64,000 nt of DNA from Echiichthys vipera (lineage: Eukaryota > Chordata > Actinopteri > Perciformes > Trachinidae), in the NCBI GenBank assembly GCA_963691815.1, contig OY829645.1, forward strand, positions 8,062,401 through 8,126,400. Direction: 5' to 3'. Below are positions 1-9,589 of the stretch, one piece after another (position 1 is the stretch's first letter; each line of letters begins with the position of its first letter). The position numbers were made by a program, and so were the translations under genes. The notes under the pieces are model-generated. The model was not told where the DNA came from. It saw only the letters and a list, made by a program, of their open reading frames with translations, and did not search any database.

Positions 1-415
1 AAAAGGACTCAGATCGCTCTTTGTTTTGCTCAGTTGAGTGGATAACCGGTTGGTTAACATTTGCTGGGGATCCTACGCCATAGGCCAGGTCCAGGGCCTA
101 GGGGCAGCGGGCAGCTGGTCGCTGGATCCAGCAGGAGTGCGTCGCGTTGAGTTCAAAGGAAGAGAGGCCAAGAGGGAGAAGGAATGGATGTCCTACAGCT
201 TTATAGACACTGGTGATGTCATCGCCAGAGTTCAGATCAGCCAATGAACAGTTTGGGGTCCCTTGAAGGATTCACACCTGGGTGTGATCTGTTGTGGGGG
301 AAGGTTGCAGGGCAGGCCTTTGTTTCAGCAGGCTTTGGGCCTACTTTTATCAAATTGAAAGTTTGAGTTAATCAAGAAATTAACAATCATCTTTGGGGTG
401 CCGTTTGCACCTACA
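1..415 (-). mobile_element. LTR-like repeat, family X copy 1 (cut by window edge)
   Basis: This is one of four related copies in the window; the others start near 1688, 27098 and 60771. Read on the minus strand it begins TGTAGGTGCAA at 415, and a TATAAAG box follows on the complement of about 202-208. Family X looks like a long terminal repeat because it has a conserved TG start, a TATA box at a fixed place and no open frame. No internal retroelement sequence or partner LTR is visible beside it, so it may be a solo LTR. The left edge is lost at base 1. The short plus-strand frame at 38-247 is an antisense shadow. The family identity is unknown to me. Confidence 0.55.
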
Positions 416-1585
416 CCGTATAACTAACTTGTCTGACTAGATGAAACTTTAACTTTGATTGATCTTGATTTTCAACATAAAATAAATATTACAAAATAAA
501 AAAGCCTTGTTGTGTTCTGCAATGACACTCGGGTTGAAATTTGGAATTTCCAAGTACTCCAAGTAAAAAATGGACGTTGGACTGGACTGTCTTTGTCCGT
601 TCTGTCAACTTGATCGAATCGTAGCCTCCTATCGGAGTCGCCACCTTGTCAGACTTTGACTCCGCCTAATTTCCTCTTACCAAAAAAGGGCATTGATGTG
701 ACGTTGGGTGGAGGGAGATATGTTCATCTGGCTGACGTATACCTCTGAGGCTTAGTGAGGGCCAGCGGTTAGCTGGAAGTCGCTGTGGTTGGATACGTCC
801 GTCTGGCTGGCGTATACCTGACGTTTACTGAATTAACCACATTAGCCCGGGAGCTAGGCTAACAGAACAGGCTGCTAGATAAATGTGAGTGGGAGTCAAT
901 GTTGAGATTATTTTCCGAGACTGGGGGGGAGTTATTTTTTTTTTACACCAGCTCAGAGAGTAGAGTGCAGGCACTTCCTTGTTAGTCTAGTGGAAAACAC
1001 AACAGCTTGAGGAGTAAAGTGCAGGCAGCCAGTATTTATGATCTATGATTTAAACTGATATTCAACCCAGTCCCATGCCCATAGACTGTAAAACATCGAC
1101 CCTCACGACCTGAATCCAACCGGTGCTCCAGATTAGCATCTAGTGTCTGTGTCATCAATAGCAGGCTGTATTGCAAGTCATTGTGCAAGTGCGGCTATTT
1201 AATTAGCATAACAGAGCTAACATTAAAACGGTGTGTTCCTAAACCATCTGTTTGTACAGCTGATCGAAGCGCAAGCCATTTTGTCACTTATGGAAACACC
1301 ACCAAAAGAATGACCCAAGTCCATTTGGAGTTAGCATGCTAATCCTGACAACTAGCCTCTGAGGCAAAGTGAGGGCCTGAGACTGAGACATAATTTAGGA
1401 CTTTAACCCGTTATCAACCAAACTACATATTTCTCTGGTTACATATCTTCAAAAGTGATGCAAAACTTAAAGCCGTTTCACAAGGCCGGCATGGATTTTC
1501 GTCCGTACAATTTGCTCATTTAATTTTGAAAGGAGAGAAGTCATCTGCATCCATGTTTTAACAGACTGGAGCGCAGTTTAAAATC
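416..1585. other. unassigned intergenic sequence
   Basis: No coding frame, RNA gene or repeat family is recognised here. A short motif (tctggctgacgtatacct) at about 728 recurs imperfectly near 808, and a cctctgaggc...gtgagggcc motif near 743 recurs near 1355, which hints at old local duplication. Confidence 0.4.
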
Positions 1586-1655
1586 AACTCAATTCAATTC
1601 AATTTTATTTACAGTGCCAATTCGTAACAAAAGTTATCTAAGGGCACTTTACATA
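1586..1655 (-). mobile_element. L2-type LINE 3' tail fragment
   Basis: The stretch contains the caattcaattttattta...gtgccaa...gttatct...cactttac tail that also ends the L2 copies at 24575, 37495 and 50329. The complement reads as a LINE 3' end with (TTGAA)n-type termination. Only the last about 70 bp are present, so it is a severely 5'-truncated insertion. It lies just before family X copy 2. Confidence 0.65.
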
Positions 1656-1687
1656 TGTCAACACAGTCAGACATAATCATCATCAAA

Positions 1688-2418
1688 GTCATAACAGGTA
1701 AAGTTCCATAACATGCTAAAGCCCAGTTGGTGATTAGTTACCACTCAATGAGATGGGAAGGATAAGTTACGTTGCTTTGATGCAAATGTATGGTCCTTGG
1801 GAAGGACACTGGTTGAAGAACGTTGGTTCTTGTCCTTGTTGTTTGCTCTCAGACAAAACAATGATCAGGTCACTCTTTGTTCTGCTCAGGTGGTCCGTGT
1901 CACCAGCAGATATAGGGAAAAATGCAGGCACTCGCATCCAGGCAGATCTGCTGTGTCCTCTAGGATTCCAGGCTGGGCCCAGACAGGGCTCTGGGATTCA
2001 GGAAGGTCGGCAGCCAGTCCAGGGGGGTGTTCCAGTAAGAGAGGCTGAAGAAGAATTCCAGCAGAAGAGATCAGAGAGAAGAAGTGAAGTTAAGAGATTC
2101 GAGGAAGAGAGCGAGAGAAAATGGTGTTTTATAGACATAGAGATGTCATCAGCCAGAGGTCAGGTCAACCAATGGACTGAAAGTTTGGGGTCCCTTGGAA
2201 AATTCTTCACACTTTGGTGTGACCTGTTGGAGCCTGCAGGGTCACATGGCAGTTTTTTGTCTGTGACCATGCGCTCAGGAATAACGGGCTGTGCGACAGG
2301 CTTTCAGGCCTTGTCTTTTCCTTTGTTTGATCAGGCTGAGGCCTTCTCATAATCAAATTGGAAGTTAAAATGAATCCAGAAATGAACAAGTATCTGTTGA
2401 ATGCAGATTGCACCAACA
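1688..2418 (-). mobile_element. LTR-like repeat, family X copy 2
   Basis: This copy shares long blocks with copy 3 (27098-28232): the cccagttggtgattagttacc block, the tgctctcagacaaaa block, the tatagacat/gatgtcat block and the gtcccttgg block. On the minus strand it begins TGTTGGTGCAA at 2418 and has TATAAAA near the complement of 2130-2137. It is missing parts relative to copy 3. The 199-residue plus-strand frame at 1753-2352 runs antisense through it, and I regard that frame as chance. Confidence 0.6.
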
Positions 2419-3085
2419 ATAAAAACTTTTTTAAGACCCTTCCCAAACATTTTAAGACCTCATCGCCACTTCCAGTTCTAACCAGTTACATCAACATCAC
2501 ACTTTAACTTACATTTACTATATATTGATGATAGTATAAGCTAACACAGGTTAACATCGGAACGCCCTAAAACATTCACAGAACTAACGTAAGACAAATA
2601 TATCTGTTGGCCGGTATTGGCCTGTCCCAGACACATCTGTATTGGTATCAGCATATACGTTTTCTGTAGTGATGTCCAAATGAGGCATCATGAAGCTTTA
2701 TGAAGCTTTCTTTTGATTTCCTGAGCCACCTAGATTACACTCTTGGCAAGGAACATGGTTCAAGAAATGATTATTCAGTGTGCTTTAAACTTTGTTATTG
2801 AAATGAGAGTGCCATCTAGTGGGCTCAGAAAATAAAAAATATTGAATTTACAGCTTCTTAAACCTTCATTTGGCCACCACTACTTTCCCGATATGTCTGA
2901 GTATATTTATATTTTTTGTAGAGCATACAACTGTATTAATATTTAAATAGCCGCCAATTGCCTGATACTGAACATGTTTGTTTAGCTATTCAACTGATTT
3001 TAAATTATTAATTATTTCCTGTGTTCATTTCTAGAATTGTTGTGTAATGTATATATTGTTAAACATATTTATATTTTGATCAAAT
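2419..3085. other. unassigned AT-rich sequence
   Basis: The stretch is AT-rich with no recognised gene. The duplicated phrase tgaagctttatgaagctttc near 2690-2710 is the only local structure seen. Confidence 0.35.
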
Positions 3086-5497
3086 TCATCTCATCTCATC
3101 TCCAACCGCTTATCCAGGGTCGGGTCGCGGGGTCAACAGCTTTAGCTGGGGACCCCAAACTTCCCTTTCCCGGGCCACATTAACCAGCTCTAACTGGGGG
3201 ATCCCGAGGCGTTCCCAGGCCAGTGTGGAGATACAATCTCTCCACCTTGTCCTGGGTCATCCCTGAGGCCTCCTCCCAGCTGGACGTGCCTGGAACACCT
3301 CCCTAGGGAGGCGCCCAGGGGGCATCCTTACTAGATGCCCAAACCACCTCAACTGGCTCCTTTCAATGCAAGGGAGCAACAGCTCTACTCCTAATTCCTC
3401 ACGGATGGCTGAACTTCTTACCCTATCTCTAAGGGAGACTCCAGCTACCCTCCAGAGAAAACCCATTTTGGCCGCTTGTACCCGCGACCTCGTTCTTTCA
3501 GTCATGACCCAGCTTTCATGACCATAGGTGAGGGTAGGAACGAAGATTTACCGGTAGATTGAGAGCTTTGCCTTCCGGCTCAGCTCTCTTTTTGTCACAA
3601 AGGTGCGGTAGAGCGACTGCAACACTGCCCTCGCTGCTCCGATTCTCCGGCCAAGCTCCATCGTCCCCTCACTCTTGAACATGATCCCGAGGTACTCCTT
3701 CACTTGGGGTAAGGACTCATTCCCTTCCTGGAGTAAGCAACCCACAGGTTTCCTGCTGAGAGCCATGGCCTCAGATTTAGAGGTGCTGATCCTCATCCCA
3801 GCTGTTTCACACTCGGCTGCGAACCGATCCAGTGAGTGCTGAAGGTCACTGACCAACGATGCCATCAGGACCACATTATCTGCAAAAAGCAGAGACAAGA
3901 TCCTCAGCCCACCGAACTGCAACCCCTCCTCACCACGACTACGCCTCGATTGGTGACAAAGCGCACTCCTGGCGGAGGCCAACCCCCACCGGGAACAAAT
4001 CCGACTTCCTGCCGAGGATCTAGACACAGCTCTCGCTTTGGGTGTACAGAGATTGGATGGCCCACAGAAGTGACCCCCTCACCCCATACTCCCACAGCAC
4101 CTCCCAGAGTATCTCCCGAGGGACCCGATCATACGCCTTCTCCAGATCCACAAAACACATGTAGACTGGATGGGCATACTCCCAGGCCCCCTCCAGGATC
4201 CTTGCGAGAGTGAATAGCTGGTCAGTTGTTCCACTTCCAGGACGGAATCCGCATTGTTCCTCTTCAATCTGAGGTTCGACTATAGGATGAACCCTCCTTT
4301 CCAGCACCTTTGAGTAGACTTTACCAGGGAGGCTGAGTAGTGTGATACCCCTGTAATTGGCACACACCCTCTGGTCCCCCTTTTTAAAAAGAGGAACCAC
4401 CACCCCAGTCTGCCACTCCCTTGGCACTGTCCCAGACTTCCACGCAATGTTGAAGAGACGTGTCAACCAAGACAGCCCCTCCAAACCCAAAGCTTTCAGA
4501 ATTCTGGACGAATCTCATCAATCCCTATGATTCCCCATCAGCCTCCAGCTCTTTCTCTACAAAAGAGGGCATGTTAGTCGGATTAAGGAGTTTGTCAAAG
4601 TGCTTCTTCCACCGCCCGATTACCTCATCGGCTGAGGTCATCAGCGTCCCGTCCTTACTGTAAACAGCGTGGACGGTTACCCGTTTTCCCCTCCTGAGAT
4701 GTCGAATGGTTTTCCAGAGGCACCTTGGTGCCGCCAGAAAGTCCTTCTCCATGACTTCTCCAAACTCCACCCAAACCCGCTGCTTTGCCTCTGACACAGC
4801 AGAAGCTGTGCCCTTCTCACGCCTCTCCAGGTGTCTCCATCATTGCCCATGCGGGCGTTGAAGTCTCCCAGCAGAACAATGGAGTCCCCTACTGGAGCCC
4901 CATACAGGACTCCATTCAGGGTCTCCAAGAGGGCCGAACTGCTGTTCGGTGCATATGCACAAACAACAGTCAGAGTTTTTCCCCCTACCACCCGCAGGCA
5001 TAAGGAGGCGACCCTCTCGTCCACCGGGGTGAACTCCAACACCGCAGCGCTCAGCTGGGGGTTTGTGAGTATCCCCACACCCACCGGGCGCCTCACACCC
5101 TGGGCAACTCCAGAGAAGAATAGGGTCCAACCCCTATCCAGGAGTACGGTTCCAGAACCGAGACTGTATGTGGAGGTAAGCCCCACCAGATCTAACTGGT
5201 AGCACTTCCGCTCCCGCACGAGCTCCGGCTCCTGAGGTGCCACATCACTTTTTCGGGCTACTGGGCTCCGTGGCAAACCCGGCCACCAGGCGCCCGCCGG
5301 CCTGGCCCCAGACAGGGGCCCCGGGCTTCCTCCGGGCAGGGGTCTCTCTTCCTCTTTTTCTTCCTCGTTTGTCCATTGAGTCTTTGTGAACCATTCTTAT
5401 TCCGGCCCCTCACCTGAGACCACTTTGCCATGGGAGACCCTACCAGGAGCACTAGGCTCCAGACAACACAGCCCTCAGGTTCACAGGGACATCATTG
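3086..5497 (-). mobile_element. Rex3 (RTE-clade) non-LTR retrotransposon, 5'-truncated copy 1
   Basis: This is an endonuclease-plus-RT LINE read on the minus strand. The 3' end, on the complement of about 3088-3120, carries the gcggttggagatgagatgagatg type of short tandem tail. From memory, two positions match sites used in the common Rex3 PCR assay: 3950-3970 (ggtgacaaag...ctcctg) and 4396-4415. The coding order 5' to 3' is AP endonuclease (about 5280-4830), linker, RT fingers and palm (4490-3830), then thumb and C-terminus (3800-3257). The 5' end stops near 5497, short of a full element. Several frameshifts separate the pieces. Confidence 0.85.
3257..5276 (-). pseudogene. Rex3 ORF: AP endonuclease + reverse transcriptase, broken
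   Basis: The endonuclease part (frame at 4677-5276) shows the motif LLGDFNARMGNDGDTWRG, the conserved GDFN metal-binding signature of APE-type nucleases. The RT part (4020-4490) shows YRGITLLSLPGKVYSKVLE and CGFRPGSGTTDQLF, then CFVDLEKAYDRVP, the first catalytic Asp block. The second catalytic block (3875-3886 complement) reads FADN instead of FADD, and the C-terminal part (3257-3505) keeps RSQLRWFGHLVRMPPGRLP. At least three frame shifts break the protein. The changed catalytic Asp and the breaks make it inactive. Antisense plus-strand frames here are shadows. Confidence 0.82.
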
Positions 5498-5511
5498 ATC
5501 AAATTATTCAA

Positions 5512-5575
5512 GAAAAAAAGTCTTCTCAGCACTGTTGCACAGTGAAAAAAAAGTCTTCTCAACACTGTTGCACAA
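5512..5575. repeat. tandem duplication of a ~31-bp unit
   Basis: The unit aaaaagtcttctcagcactg...ttgcaca occurs twice head to tail, with one substitution and a one-base change in the A run. It sits just past the 5' truncation point of the Rex3 copy. Confidence 0.7.
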
Positions 5576-6935
5576 TATAAAACGTTAATTTAAAACCAAG
5601 CTCAAAAATTCACTACATTGACTTCCATTTTTCCCTCTTAAATCCCATATCAGTTTAAGAAAAGAATCCCTCAGTATACACGATACACTACATATTGATT
5701 TAATTATTTCACATAACATTCAAAAGAAAGAGGACAGTAAATATTTGTGCTGTAGCAGAAAAAAAGGTATTTCATATAACAAATAGTAAGCATAACAACA
5801 TCTTATTAATATGGTCTCAACAAATGTGCATACTTTATATTTATGACCCTTTTGAATGTTCTGTAGACATCGAGATGATATAAAAAATGATGTTCAATCT
5901 ATGTGAAAGCAGCAGGGCTCTTGTTCTCTAAATGTAGAGCCAGAGGGGGCGAATGGAGAGTCCCCTCTCCTCAGAGGCCAGTCCTTTTTTAGGGGAATTA
6001 ATGTGGTTGTGGGTACTGTCATCTCTGTCCCCAGCATCCGCTCTTTCCTTGACGTGTTGGAGAGCATCTGTCATGGAGGTCTCTGGTCGTTAGCTCATCT
6101 TTCAGCCTCAGACAGCAGCTCGCTTGTCACTTGTCATTTCCAGCGCCATTTTCAATCGAGCATTACTTTAGAGACCCTCTGTCTTTGTCATACATGCCAA
6201 TATTGATTCTGACAACTGCTGGGCGGGGGTTGTTTTATTGTGCCATGAAGAAGACATAACCCTGCACTGGAGAAACACCTCAACTGGCAGCATGTGAGCA
6301 ATGGATTATCCAAATTGATTTTGTATGACCAGAAAATGAACAGTTAAAGTCTAGAGTTGTTCCGACTCTGTTCTGTCACTCTGCGGTTTCTTTACCCAAC
6401 AAACAGCCTGGTGCAGCAGCTCCAGCTGGGCCAAGGCCGTTTAAGCAGCCTAGCTCTGCTCGCCATTAAGAGGACACTGGTCAACTCCCTGAAAAAAGAC
6501 ACCTAGTTGGTACAACAAGGTTACAGATCATTTTCTTGAAAAGGAACGAAGGGTAGAATTTACATATAAATAATAAAACATATTTATGAAAAATTAGCTT
6601 TCCCTCCTTGAAAGACCAGCAGCCACCACTGATATACACATACACACAAAAAAATACTCTCCACAATTTATCCTACAAAGACATTTTAAGTATATGCATC
6701 ATATAGGTATGAGAAGGCCTGCAGAGCATAAAGCATAACCTAAACAACTTGAATATTCATGTCTGGAACATCAGGCTAACAGTCATAATGATATGCAATA
6801 TCAAGGAGAAACGTTTTAATATAGAGGCGCCCCTACCACTTTAAAAAGTAGTGATAAAAATTAATGAAATATTAACATAGAAAAAATAGACTTAAGGAGA
6901 ATAACTCAGAGTTGGAATCCTACCTACCATCTTAT
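5576..6935. other. unassigned sequence, no repeat family recognised
   Basis: About 1.36 kb has no recognised element. The part from 5920 to 6480 is less AT-rich than its surroundings and has a short plus-strand frame (6003-6206) without known motifs. It may be unique intronic or intergenic DNA. No splice-bounded exon could be argued. Confidence 0.35.
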
Positions 6936-7108
6936 CTAATCTGATCATTCACACCACATTCACACACCCATGCGCAGCACGGGGAGCAATTCAGGGTTCA
7001 GTGTCTTGCCCAAGGACAATTTGACATGAGGAGCCGGGGATTGAATGGTCGATCTCTTGAGCGGAAGACGACCCGCTTTACTTCTGTACCACAGCCGCCC
7101 CCCTAACT
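6936..7108 (-). mobile_element. tRNA-headed SINE copy
   Basis: On the minus strand it starts gggggcggctgtggtaca near 7105, followed by a box A-like run, then a degenerate box B (gaccattcaatccccggc). After that comes the typical fish SINE body tccttgggcaagacactgaa (complement of about 6998-7017) and a gtgtgtgaatg run. This resembles the widespread percomorph tRNA-derived SINEs. Box B is mutated (TTCAATCC for TTCGAATCC), so it is probably transcriptionally dead. The minus-strand frame 6960-7148 is incidental. Confidence 0.65.
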
Positions 7109-7580
7109 GTGTGTTTTTATTGTTGCTGAAGTTACACTGCCTAAGCACTGTTGTTACTTGGCCGTAAGTAACATGAATAATTGAAGTATAATGGTAATAT
7201 ATTATTACCTACTGAGGACGTGCTGTTCCTTTAAGACTCAGGATATCAGCAGATGGAAATTTAACTAGTTTACACCACAGGATATTGTTGAATTAATAAC
7301 TGAAGAACGGCTCACGTTAAGTGAGTGTATTGAGAATTAACGTTCTTTGGTTTGTAAACTATTCTTTTCCAAGTCCTTTGAACTGCATTGTTAATAACAG
7401 GCATTCAGAATCCCAACATGACATGTGCACCCACACCAGGCGCTTCGATAGCTAATGAAAACATTTGGGACTGTAGCCCAGAAGTTAGAGTCCTTCCCAA
7501 ATGCCGTTCGGGGGTTTATCACCCGAGAAATTTTTGAAATTGGGCTGATGAACATGCAATTGTGACATAGTTTGGGGGGG
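7109..7580. other. unassigned spacer
   Basis: I recognise no element or gene between the SINE and the Harbinger copy. Confidence 0.35.
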
Positions 7581-7915
7581 CTCTGAGTTTTCTGTTTCAC
7601 AAAGGGAGGTAACTCAAACCAGAGAAAGAGGGGTAACTCTAGCCTGTTTCACAAAGAGAGGTAACTTAACCTCTCGGTCAGTTACCATGGTAACATGCTC
7701 TCTGAAACTAACCTGGTCGAGACCAGGTTTTTCTCAGAAAACCTTGAGTTTCTCTCTGTCTCCGCCCTCTTTCAGCCACACACGGTGTTTGATTTCCTCA
7801 TTCATTCAGTCAGCAGGCGAGTTTTGGCGAAGTATAGTTCCGTCTGTTTTTTCAGAAAATCATTGCAAAAATCAGTCATTAGAAGTTATATTAGGTGGTG
7901 ACTATATCCACTACC

Positions 7916-8395
7916 ATGGCATGTCCTTTTGATAACGATCCCGTGGATGAAGGTGACGCATTACCGCAAAGAGAATTAAATATTCGTCGGGAGATGATTA
8001 TCAGACCGCGCATTGACGTCCTTAATATACTGCAGCGATAATTACAAAATGAATGAAATGGATCTTTTGAGCAAGTTGAATGTATTTGACTCAGCGTTTT
8101 CTAAATATAATCCCAGCTTTTCTTGCAATTCATAGGTTCAAAAGTGTGTGCTTTTAGTTGGGTTACCGGTATATAAACTACTCCTATATAGCCTTCTGAT
8201 CCAGAATATCACCTATAGTGCGAGGGGGCTGAATACGGCACAACACCGTTTCATGTCACAGTCCATCTCACCCCTCCTTACATTTCCAACATTAACAACC
8301 AGTAATGCTCTCATATCACAGCAGATATTGTGTGTCGCGCTGCGTTTTTTTGCAAATGGGTTTTTTTTTATACAACATTTATATGTTGTATAAAA
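7916..8395 (+). pseudogene. Harbinger transposase remnant (copy 1)
   Basis: From ATG 7916 the frame reads MACPFDNDPVDEGDALPQRE, then NIRREMIIRPRID, and stops at 8041. Copy 2 begins in the same way at 49887. Downstream, near 8320-8380, a second piece reads QQILCVALRFFANG, which matches QQILCVVMRIFENG in copy 2. It then runs into a 15-bp fold-back at 8364-8397. The DDE catalytic domain is absent. Established family knowledge: this N-terminal region of HARBI1-like nucleases precedes the catalytic domain. Confidence 0.72.
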
Positions 8396-8397
8396 AA
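8364..8397. repeat. perfect 15-bp inverted repeat (4-nt loop)
   Basis: The left arm ttttttatacaacat (8364-8378) is the exact reverse complement of 8383-8397, with ttat between. The left arm is ordinary transposase sequence (compare gagttttttatacaatg in copy 2), while the right arm is not expected there. That suggests a fold-back copy made at the deletion junction. Confidence 0.8.
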
Positions 8398-8630
8398 CAG
8401 CCACTTACGGTAATATTTACTTTACCATGTAAAACATGCTCAAAATGAGGCGTCACCATGATATTTTGCCAATGTTTTACCTGTTTGAATACCTGTATGT
8501 TTTTATGTTTCATCTTAAGCTGCTGCCAAGTGCGCTTCTCCCCCGTGTGAAGCACTTAAATGAAATAAACTAATAGGCTCCCACTCAACCAGTTCCCCCT
8601 GTGGTATTATTGTGATTGCAAAATTTAAAC

Positions 8631-8780
8631 TTATGCACTGACCCGAGCAGCAATGTTCTCCTGCACCGTCTCCCTCTCTTTTGCTGCTGCAGCGGTGTAA
8701 ACCTGCTCAAACTCACCGTATGAGTGCATTAATATTTCCATTTCCAGTTGTAGCGCAGCCCTTCGCTTCCCCGTTGCCAT
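8631..8780 (-). pseudogene. Harbinger Myb/SANT-like accessory protein, N-terminal exon
   Basis: Reading the minus strand from ATG at 8780 gives 49 codons to a TAA at 8631. The start is MATGKRRAALQLEMEILMHS, then YGEF, later TAAAAKERE and ENIAARV. The pattern of basic residues, then an aromatic/hydrophobic helix, then TAAAAKER..W..IA.RVNA is typical of the Myb/SANT-like DNA-binding partner of Harbinger transposases. The frame ends where an intron donor would be expected; the sequence there is ataagttt where a gtaagt donor would fit, so splicing has probably been lost. This gene is too short to stand out among chance frames. Confidence 0.65.
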
Positions 8781-9065
8781 GGTGACTCATCGAATCAGGG
8801 TTCCATTGATGCTTTCTTTTTTTACTTGTGGTGCACGCGCTTAACTCCAGGTCAAACTACTCTGAGTTGATCAACCTAACGCAAATCTGCTGTTCTGGAA
8901 CCGAAAGCTCAGAGTTTCCTATCTCAGAGTAGATCAACTCAGAGTTCAGGGTTAAACTCAGAGTTTTTTGAACCTGCTTTGTGAAACAGGCCCCCTGTTA
9001 CCTGGCAAGTGCATATGCCGTTGTCATAGTGACGACAGATGTTAAAAACAGGAAGAGAATGCGTA

Positions 9066-9168
9066 GCTGTCCTCATGAATGTCTGTATGTTTACTTTTTC
9101 ATGCCGATGTTAAACATAACGTTACCTACCTGATCAGTCTTTGTAGTTATGTTTGAGAAAATGTGTCA
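9066..9168 (+). repeat. fragment similar to L2 5' UTR
   Basis: About 100 bp here align closely with the complement of about 54610-54708, the 5' end of the nearly full-length L2 copy. Shared blocks include agctgtcctc, acataacgttacct, ctgatcagtcttt and gtttgag.aaatgtgtca. The orientation is plus. No L2 coding sequence follows. Confidence 0.65.
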
Positions 9169-9589
9169 ATGGAGGAAGAGAGCGAGTTGCCCTTCCTAAT
9201 AATATCTATTTTTATAAATAAAAATATAACCTATATGTCTTTGAAACCTGCTTATGTAAACACTTGCATAGAATTTTATAAACCACCAGCCACGTACCTG
9301 TCACTCTGGTGTAGTAAAACATATCTCAGAGTATCTCTTTTATATAGTTTATACAGTCTACTGTGAGTATCTTTCTTAAAAACATAATCCTGTTTACATC
9401 ATTTGCAGCCACTACGGCAACCGCAGAATCACTCAGCTGAAAGTTGCCAGTTAACAGGGTCACTCGTTAAACCAAAACACCGGCAAGTCAACCCAAGCTC
9501 CCACAATGAGTATGTGGAGAACACAGTTGATGGGGACTGTGGCGTGCGAGAAGATGTTAGGGTGATTAAATTGTGAAAATGATATGATG
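9169..9589. other. unassigned spacer
   Basis: I recognise nothing in this stretch. A short AT-rich plus-strand frame (9163-9366) has no known motif. Confidence 0.3.

Larger units (their letters stand above)
7581..8995 (+). mobile_element. PIF/Harbinger transposon copy 1, internally deleted
   Basis: The right end on the complement reads ggggcctgtttcacaaagca, the same terminal inverted repeat that opens copy 2 at 49472. The left end lacks roughly 65 bp of the outer repeat and begins at ctctgagttttctgtttcac. Inside are the start of a HARBI1-like transposase on the plus strand (ATG at 7916) and a Myb/SANT-like protein start on the minus strand (ATG at 8780). Two genes pointing inward is the standard Harbinger layout. 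The middle and 3' parts of the transposase are gone, so this is a non-autonomous derivative. Confidence 0.8.

Noticed and set aside
1753..2352. 199-codon plus-strand frame
   Set aside because: It runs antisense through family X copy 2, has no known motif and is not conserved in copy 3.
3836..5202. Pro-rich plus-strand frames over the Rex3 copy
   Set aside because: They are antisense shadows of the LINE coding region.
5930..5960. CTCF-like site (ccagagggggcga)
   Set aside because: It does not align with the full CTCF consensus without a gap.
6936..7108. A functional tRNA gene
   Set aside because: The tRNA-like head has a mutated box B and is followed by a SINE body; no cloverleaf can be completed.
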